In this document: piece after piece, positions 6,718 to 11,008 of the stretch | Position numbering within the stretch: the first letter of the stretch is position 1 | How the letters are laid out: the number at the start of each line of letters is the position of its first letter | Assembly (NCBI GenBank): GCA_937891875.1 | Contig: CALATR010000588.1 | Coordinates: 1 to 11,008 of the forward strand | Direction of reading: 5' to 3' | Source: an uncultured Pseudomonadota bacterium | GTDB taxonomy: Bacteria > Myxococcota_A > UBA796 > GCA-2862545 | Length of the DNA stretch: 11,008 nt | Made by a program: the position numbers and the translations under genes | Notes under the pieces: model-generated | What the model saw: only the letters and a program-made list of their open reading frames with translations | Told to the model about the DNA's origin: nothing | Database searches by the model: none

Positions 6718-7799
6718 GCGGTCACCTCGGCGGGGGCAGGCAGGGCCGGACGGCCGCGGACTCCGGCGAACAAGGGCAGGAAGGGCGAGTTCGGCCGGTG
6801 GGTCTGGTGCACGGCCATGCGTACCAGCCAGCGGTTCCAGGCCCGGTCGACCCGGCCCGGACGCACCGCCTCGGCCACCCCGCGGCTGACCGACCCATCC
6901 GGCGCCGTGACCCGAGGCAGCCAGCGCTGGTAGAAGAAGCCGTTGTCGACCAGGTCGACGTGGTCGATGTGCAGCCAGGGTCGGCCCTCGTGGGACAAGG
7001 CGACCCGACGAGCCCAGGGCATGCCGAAGATCCCCAGCCGGGCTCCACTTCGGCGGACCTCCAGTCCGTCCAGCAGCCGCACTGCGCCGGACGGGTCGAC
7101 CTCGAGTCCGTAGGCGACCGGCTCGCCGCGCTCGGGCCACAGCAGGTACCAGATGCGCTCGCCGTTCCCGACCGGCGCCCGGCCCCACAGCCAGTGGCGG
7201 ATCCCCAGCGCGTGCAGGGGCTCGGTCGAGCCGTTGCGGTCGTGGTAGCCCCGGCCACGCACGGCGATGAGCGGGCGCCCGTCGACCTGCAGCTCCAGCT
7301 CCCCGGGGGCGGCGGTGCACAGCGGGCTCCACTGGTGACGCGGATCGTGGGGCAGCCCATCGGGCAGGACGCAAGCCGAACCCTCGAGTCGCAGCTCCCC
7401 GGTCAGCGACCGGCCATCGGGCAGGTCCACATCGAGCCTCGCACGCAGGCGGCGTACACCTTGTGCACAGCTTGTCTCCAGCGTGCTGCGACCGATGCGC
7501 ATGCCCTCGGCGCCTGCCCAGTCAGCAGCGGACTCGTCGGACTGCTGGAGCAGGTAGAGGATCGGTCGCCCACCCTGGTAGACCGCGATGTTCAGGCTCG
7601 GATCCTGACGGGCGGTCCTGGGCCGGCCCGTCCGCGCGGCACCCTCGCGACCGGGCAGGAACGGTAGTCCGAACGACCAGATCAGCACGCAGCCGCTGCC
7701 GGATTCGTCCAACAGGTCCATGTACCACCAGGCGAACCCACCGGGAGCGTCGAGCAGCGTCCGGTCGAGTGGAGCCTGGGAGTCTGCGAGCCCGAGCAT
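6714..7799 (-). CDS. crtC: Carotenoid 1,2-hydratase
   Basis: This 361-residue protein resembles CrtC (hydroxyneurosporene synthase), a cofactor-free hydratase that adds water across the C1-C2 double bond of an acyclic carotenoid end. Characteristic blocks are GGFAWWYMDLLDE (20-32), WSFGLPFLPG (41-50), RGRGYHDRNGSTEPL (181-195; the G-Y-H-D-x-N core is the family signature), HWLWGRA (202-208) and WYLLWPERGEPVAYG (217-231). The length is typical of the family. The ATG at 7799 is preceded by GGGGAG eight bases away. The open frame continues far upstream on this strand, but that part is antisense to crtY and has no CrtC resemblance. It is the first gene of the minus-strand operon and its stop overlaps the glycosyltransferase start as ATGA. 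Whether it acts on both ends or only the uncyclised end depends on the companion cyclase. Confidence 0.9.
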   Translation of the reverse strand: MLGLADSQAPLDRTLLDAPGGFAWWYMDLLDESGSGCVLIWSFGLPFLPGREGAARTGRPRTARQDPSLNIAVYQGGRPILYLLQQSDESAADWAGAEGMRIGRSTLETSCAQGVRRLRARLDVDLPDGRSLTGELRLEGSACVLPDGLPHDPRHQWSPLCTAAPGELELQVDGRPLIAVRGRGYHDRNGSTEPLHALGIRHWLWGRAPVGNGERIWYLLWPERGEPVAYGLEVDPSGAVRLLDGLEVRRSGARLGIFGMPWARRVALSHEGRPWLHIDHVDLVDNGFFYQRWLPRVTAPDGSVSRGVAEAVRPGRVDRAWNRWLVRMAVHQTHRPNSPFLPLFAGVRGRPALPAPAEVTA

Positions 7800-7854
7800 G
7801 CTGTGATCTCCCCGACAGAATCCCCGACGAAGTGACCGAGGGTGTTCAAAAGGT

Positions 7855-7883
7855 TTGCAGGATCCGTATACGCTTTGTATACC
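7855..7883 (+). promoter_or_regulatory. Candidate promoter of crtY-crtE-crtI
   Basis: TTGCAG (7855-7860) and TATACC (7878-7883) are separated by 17 bases, a sigma70-like arrangement with moderate boxes. Transcription would begin near 7890, leaving a short leader of about 20 bases before the crtY GTG. The -10 box lies inside the best-matching 11-bp operator block. Confidence 0.5.
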
Positions 7884-7903
7884 TTCTGCACACCTTGTGT
7901 CGA
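7876..7903 (-). promoter_or_regulatory. Candidate promoter of the crtC operon
   Basis: On the minus strand TCGACA (7903-7898, five of six to the sigma70 -35) and TATACA (7881-7876) are separated by 16 bases. Transcription would start near 7869, giving a leader of about 70 bases to the crtC ATG. The -10 overlaps the -10 of the opposing crtY promoter, so the two promoters probably compete for polymerase and share any operator. In the leader, GTCGGGGA occurs twice, 12 bases apart, the nearer copy serving as the crtC ribosome binding site. Confidence 0.5.
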
Positions 7904-7910
7904 GGCTCAT

Positions 7911-9134
7911 GTGTCGCCCTCTGTCACCGACATCACCATCGCTGGAGCCGGTCCTGCCGGACTCGCGCTGGCGGCCGCGCTCGCGGATCGCGGCGTGCGG
8001 GTGATCGTCGTGGACCCGGAGCCCGACGCCCCGTGGACCAACCGCTACGGCGCCTGGGAGCACGACCTTCGCGACCTCGACATCCCGGTCGAACGCCGAT
8101 TCCCCCGCACCTGGGTCGATGTGGGCCAGGGTCGCCAGGTGCTGCCCGGCGCCTACACGGTCGTCGATCGCGGCGCGCTCCAGCAGAGCCTGCGCGACCG
8201 CGTCGGGCCGGCCCTGATCGCCGGACGCGCGGTCGACGTCCAGCACGACCCGAACGGCAGCCTGCTCCGCCTCGCCGACGGCCGCCGGATCCGCAGCCGC
8301 GCGGTCGTCGACGCCACCGGCCGCGGCGGACTGGTCGCCACGCCCCGCGCACCCCGGGTGTTCCAGGCTGCCCTGGGTCGCCTGGTGCGGGCGGATCACC
8401 CCTTCGCGCCTGGCGAAGCCGCGCTGATGGACTTCTCGACCGCCCACCTCGACCCCGCCGAGGCCGCCGGTCCGCCCAGCTTCCTGTACGCCCTGCCCGT
8501 CGACGCGGAGCACGTCTTCGTCGAGGAGACCAGCCTCGCCGCGGCACCTGCCGTGCCGCTCGACCGCCTCGCCGCGCGCCTCGACCGGCGCCTCGACCAC
8601 CTGGGCGTGCACGTGCACGAGGTGCTCGACACCGAGCGCTGCCTCATTCCCATGGACGTGGCGCCCCCCGCCCGCGGTCGCACCCTCGCGGTCGGCGCCG
8701 CGGCCGGCTGGGTGCATCCCGCCACCGGCTACCAGCTGACCCGGGCCCTGCGCGCCGCCCCGGCGGTCGCCGACGCCCTGGTCGCCGGGCTGGACGAGTC
8801 CCCCGACCACGCCGCCTTCCAGGCCTGGCGCGCCATCTGGCCCACCGCCGAGCGCCGCACCCGGGCGCTCCACGACCTGGGCCTCGGCCTGCTGCTCGAC
8901 TTCGACTCCGAGCAGATCCAGGCCTTCTTCGCCGCATTCTTCTCGATTCCAGAGCCTTCGTGGCGCGCCTACCTGGACGCCACTTCCTCACCTCTCGAGG
9001 TGGCGGGCGCGATGCGTCGCGTCTTCGCCGCCCTCCCCAACGCCCCGCGCACAGCCGTCGCGCTCCACGCCCTCGGGCGCGGTCCGGCCCTGCTGCTCGG
9101 CGCCATCACACCCCAGTCTGGAGGTGCTTCGTGA
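7911..9134 (+). CDS. crtY: Lycopene cyclase, FAD/NAD-binding CrtL type
   Basis: This 407-residue protein belongs to the plant/cyanobacterial-like lycopene cyclase family (CrtL/CrtY), not the heterodimeric membrane CrtYc/CrtYd type known from Myxococcus xanthus. Motifs are ITIAGAGPAGLALAAALADR (8-27, dinucleotide fold), NRYGAWEHDL (44-53), AYTVVDRGAL (81-90), AVVDATGRGG (131-140), VFVEETSLA (202-210; the F-x-E-E-T block holds the essential acid), CLIPMD (244-249), GAAAGWVHPATGY (262-274) and WPTAERRTRALHDLGLGLLL (310-329). It converts lycopene psi-ends to beta-ionone rings on one or both ends; one-ended action would leave a substrate for CrtC and CrtD. The GTG start at 7911 follows GAGG by five bases; an in-frame ATG at 7842 would place the start inside the promoter region and add 23 unrelated residues. 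The stop overlaps the crtE start. Confidence 0.9.
   Translation: MSPSVTDITIAGAGPAGLALAAALADRGVRVIVVDPEPDAPWTNRYGAWEHDLRDLDIPVERRFPRTWVDVGQGRQVLPGAYTVVDRGALQQSLRDRVGPALIAGRAVDVQHDPNGSLLRLADGRRIRSRAVVDATGRGGLVATPRAPRVFQAALGRLVRADHPFAPGEAALMDFSTAHLDPAEAAGPPSFLYALPVDAEHVFVEETSLAAAPAVPLDRLAARLDRRLDHLGVHVHEVLDTERCLIPMDVAPPARGRTLAVGAAAGWVHPATGYQLTRALRAAPAVADALVAGLDESPDHAAFQAWRAIWPTAERRTRALHDLGLGLLLDFDSEQIQAFFAAFFSIPEPSWRAYLDATSSPLEVAGAMRRVFAALPNAPRTAVALHALGRGPALLLGAITPQSGGAS
9120..9124 (+). promoter_or_regulatory. Ribosome binding site of crtE within crtY
   Basis: GGAGG lies inside the last codons of crtY, six bases before GTG 9131. It selects this start over the next in-frame GTG at 9140 and indicates translational coupling to crtY. 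Confidence 0.75.
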
Positions 9135-10222
9135 ACAAGGTGTCCGGATACGCCCAGCCCGTCGCTACGGCGATCAGCGAGCCGGTCCGCCCGGCGGTCC
9201 CCCGCGGGATCTGGAGTGATCACGGCCTCGACGCCGTCGAGGGCCTGATGGTGCGCGTGTGCGCCGCGGACACCTTCGATCGCATGAGCGTCATCACCAG
9301 CGAGCACCTCGCGACCGGTGGCAAGCGCCTGCGCGCCCGGCTCGCCCTGGGCGCCACCGAGGGGCTGGGCGGCAACCGCGCCGCGGCCATCCCCTGGGCC
9401 GCCAGCTGCGAGCTGCTGCACAACGCCACCCTGCTCCACGATGACGTGCAGGACGGCGACCGCGTCCGCCGCGGCCGCACCGCGGTGTGGGTGCGCCACG
9501 GCCTCGCCCAGGCGATCAACGCCGGCGACCTGATGCTGATGCTGCCCTACTCCGTGCTCGACCACCTCTTCGTCGACGACGGCGTGAAGTGGCGCCTCAC
9601 CCGGATCCTGGCTCGCAACGCCGAGAACATCGTGCGCGGCCAGGCGTCGGAGCTGGACCTGCTCATCCACGAGCGCCTCGACTGGAAGGCGTACGCGTCG
9701 GCCACCGAGGGCAAGACCGCGGCCCTGTTCGGCCTGCCGGTCGAGGGCGCCGCCATCCTCTCCGGCCGCACCCCGGCCGAGGCCCGCGCCCTCGCCGAGC
9801 CCTTCAGCCGCATCGGCGTGCTCTTCCAGATCCAGGACGACGTGCTGGACCTGTACGGGGACAAGGGCCGCGATGTCATCGGCTCCGACCTGTACGAGGG
9901 AAAGGTCTCGGCGCTGGTCAGCGAGCACCTGCGCCTGCACCCCAACGACCGCTCGTGGCTCCTGTCCGTGCTCCGCGCCCCGCGGACCGACACCCGCCCC
10001 GAGGACGTCGACACCGCCATCGCCCGCTTCCGTGACGGGGGCGCACTCGCCGCCGTCTGGGGCCGCATGGCTGCCATCGAGCAGGAGGTCGAGGCGTGGC
10101 CCGCGCTGCGCCGCGAGCGCCGCCTGCACTCCGTCGCCATGGCGCTCGTCGCCAAGGCCATCGCTCCCATCGCCCACACCGCGCCGCGCCCCACCCTGGC
10201 CGGCGCCCAGGAGAACCTCTGA
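9131..10222 (+). CDS. crtE: Polyprenyl diphosphate synthase for carotenoid synthesis
   Basis: This 363-residue trans-isoprenyl diphosphate synthase is expected to make geranylgeranyl diphosphate for phytoene synthesis. Visible are GGKRLRARL (63-71), the first aspartate-rich motif in LLHDDVQDGDRVRRGRTAVW (101-120; D104, D105, D108) and the second in FQIQDDVLDLYGDKGRD (232-248; D236, D237, D240), followed by EGKVSAL. The first motif is DDxxD without the two-residue insertion usual in bacterial CrtE, and the residue five before it is alanine (A99), features shared with longer-chain synthases, so the chain length is open. A leader of about 30 residues makes it longer than typical family members. 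The GTG start at 9131 sits six bases after GGAGG (9120-9124) and overlaps the crtY stop as GTGA. The context of crtY upstream and crtI downstream supports the CrtE role. Confidence 0.9.
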   Translation: MNKVSGYAQPVATAISEPVRPAVPRGIWSDHGLDAVEGLMVRVCAADTFDRMSVITSEHLATGGKRLRARLALGATEGLGGNRAAAIPWAASCELLHNATLLHDDVQDGDRVRRGRTAVWVRHGLAQAINAGDLMLMLPYSVLDHLFVDDGVKWRLTRILARNAENIVRGQASELDLLIHERLDWKAYASATEGKTAALFGLPVEGAAILSGRTPAEARALAEPFSRIGVLFQIQDDVLDLYGDKGRDVIGSDLYEGKVSALVSEHLRLHPNDRSWLLSVLRAPRTDTRPEDVDTAIARFRDGGALAAVWGRMAAIEQEVEAWPALRRERRLHSVAMALVAKAIAPIAHTAPRPTLAGAQENL

Positions 10223-11008
10223 TGAGCACCCCGCAGACCGTCGTCGTCATCGGCTCCGGCTTCGGCGGACTCGCCGCCGCCGTCCGCATGCGCTGCAAGG
10301 GCTACCGGACCATCCTGCTCGAGGCGAACGAGCAGCTGGGCGGGCGCGCCAGCGTCTTCGAGCGCGAAGGCTTCCTCTTCGACGCCGGGCCCACCGTGGT
10401 CACCGCCCCCCACCTCTTCGCCGAGCTCTTCGAGATGGCTGGCCGGGATCCGGCCGACTACTACGAGATGATCCCGGTCGACCCGTTCTATCGGGTGAAG
10501 TTCCAGGACGGCTCGCACTTCGACTACGTCGGCGAGGAGGACCGGATCCTGGACCAGATCCGGGCGATGTCTCCCCAGGACGTCGACGGCTACAAGCGCC
10601 TGGCGCAGAAGTCGAAGGACATCTTCGAGGTCGGCTACGACCAGCTGGTCGACGTGCCGTTCCACAAGTTCTCGACCATGCTCAAGGCCGTGCCCGACAT
10701 GATGCGGCTGGGCAGCTACCGCTCCGTCTACAGCATGGTCAGCCACTACGTGAAGGACGAGCGCCTGCGCCAGGTGTTCACCTTCCAGCCGCTGCTCATC
10801 GGCGGCAACCCCTTCGATGTGTCCAGCATCTACCTGCTGATCCACTGGCTGGAGCGCAAGTGGGGCGTCTGGTTCCCCAAGGGCGGCACCAACGCCATGG
10901 TCAAGGCACTCGGGCAGCTGCTCGACGACATCGGCGTCGAGGTGCACCTGAACAGCCCGGTCGACCGCATCGAGGTGGACCACGGGCAGACCAGTGCTGT
11001 CGTGCTCG
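10222..11008 (+). CDS. crtI: Phytoene desaturase (3' end beyond window)
   Basis: The first 262 residues of a CrtI-type FAD-dependent phytoene desaturase are present; the family is about 500 residues, so the C-terminal half lies beyond the window. VVVIGSGFGGLAAAVRMRCK (7-26) is the dinucleotide-binding motif, followed by LLEANEQLGGRASVFE (32-47) and FLFDAGPTVVTAPHLF (51-66). Further on, TFQPLLIGGNPFDVSSIYLL and WFPKGGTNAMVKAL match the conserved centre of CrtI. The ATG at 10222 shares its A with the crtE stop (TGATG) and follows GGAG at 10210-10213. It would convert phytoene to lycopene or an intermediate at the membrane. It differs clearly from the CrtD-like paralogue on the other strand, so the cluster has two desaturases with presumably distinct steps. 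The product (lycopene, neurosporene or tetradehydrolycopene) cannot be read from this part. Confidence 0.92.
   Translation, partial: MSTPQTVVVIGSGFGGLAAAVRMRCKGYRTILLEANEQLGGRASVFEREGFLFDAGPTVVTAPHLFAELFEMAGRDPADYYEMIPVDPFYRVKFQDGSHFDYVGEEDRILDQIRAMSPQDVDGYKRLAQKSKDIFEVGYDQLVDVPFHKFSTMLKAVPDMMRLGSYRSVYSMVSHYVKDERLRQVFTFQPLLIGGNPFDVSSIYLLIHWLERKWGVWFPKGGTNAMVKALGQLLDDIGVEVHLNSPVDRIEVDHGQTSAVVL

Larger units (their letters stand above)
7851..7905. promoter_or_regulatory. Candidate CarH/LitR-type operator, tandem 11-bp repeats
   Basis: Five adjacent 11-bp blocks can be laid end to end here. On the minus strand the consensus nnTnTACAnnn described for Thermus CarH is matched exactly at the five fixed positions by GGTATACAAAG (7873-7883). 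It is matched at four of five by GGTGTGCAGAA (7884-7894), CGTATACGGAT (7862-7872) and CCTCGACACAA (7895-7905), and at only three of five by 7851-7861. CarH, LitR and CarA are MerR-type repressors that block carotenoid genes in the dark, the first two through adenosylcobalamin. The blocks cover both candidate -10 boxes of the divergent crt promoters. The regulator gene is not in the window, so the identification rests on pattern and context only. Confidence 0.5.

Noticed and set aside
7451..7472. Second operator-like sequence with ACACCTTGTG inside crtC, also found at 7890-7899
   Set aside because: It encodes conserved-length crtC sequence, has no regular 11-bp series and no promoter; the 10-base match is plausibly chance.
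7463..9130. Upstream extension of the crtE frame
   Set aside because: The extension is arginine/proline-rich shadow of crtC and crtY; the GTG at 9131 with GGAGG six bases before explains crtE fully.
8969..10177. 402-codon minus-strand frame opposite crtE, and a 478-codon one at 9547-10983 opposite crtE/crtI
   Set aside because: Both mirror well-defined enzyme genes, lack ribosome binding sites and show no recognisable domain.

Overview
This GC-rich window, with long spurious antisense frames throughout, is dominated by a carotenoid biosynthesis cluster. The myxobacterium-like gene content (soluble PAS-type chemotaxis receptor, CrtC/CrtD with a membrane glycosyltransferase, a secreted protein with an acidic D-x-x-G-D-G-x-P-G loop) points to Myxococcota or a related former deltaproteobacterial lineage. 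That placement is an inference; nothing here fixes the taxon.

Layout. (1) 4-1467 (+): class II-like CPD photolyase. (2) 1468-1864: no gene. It holds two facing arrays of the heptamer YCCAGTC, forming a long inverted repeat around a 128-nt spacer, then a strong hairpin terminator for the opposing gene. (3) 1865-3259 (-): cytoplasmic PAS-containing methyl-accepting chemotaxis protein, started at a GTG behind a near-perfect Shine-Dalgarno. (4) 3260-3359: short gap with a perfect 8-bp inverted repeat. (5) 3360-7799 (-): four-gene operon crtC > glycosyltransferase > crtD > unknown exported protein, every junction an ATGA overlap. (6) 7800-7910: divergent control region with face-to-face promoters and tandem 11-bp repeats resembling the operator of B12-dependent photoreceptor repressors (CarH/LitR/CarA type). 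(7) 7911 to the window end (+): crtY (CrtL-type lycopene cyclase) > crtE (prenyl diphosphate synthase) > crtI (phytoene desaturase, cut by the window edge), again with overlapping start and stop codons.

Working together: CrtE supplies the prenyl diphosphate, a phytoene synthase (not in the window) would make phytoene, CrtI desaturates it and CrtY cyclises one or both ends. CrtC hydrates an acyclic end, CrtD desaturates next to it and the glycosyltransferase could glycosylate the tertiary hydroxyl. The likely product is a monocyclic or acyclic 1'-hydroxy-3',4'-didehydro carotenoid glycoside. The two arms share one short control region, so a single light-sensitive repressor could switch both. 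The nearby photolyase fits a light-damage theme, but its promoter lies outside the window.

The observations most worth a second look are the candidate CarH-type operator, the heptamer inverted-repeat element, the unknown exported protein coupled to crtD, and the long-chain-like active site of CrtE.
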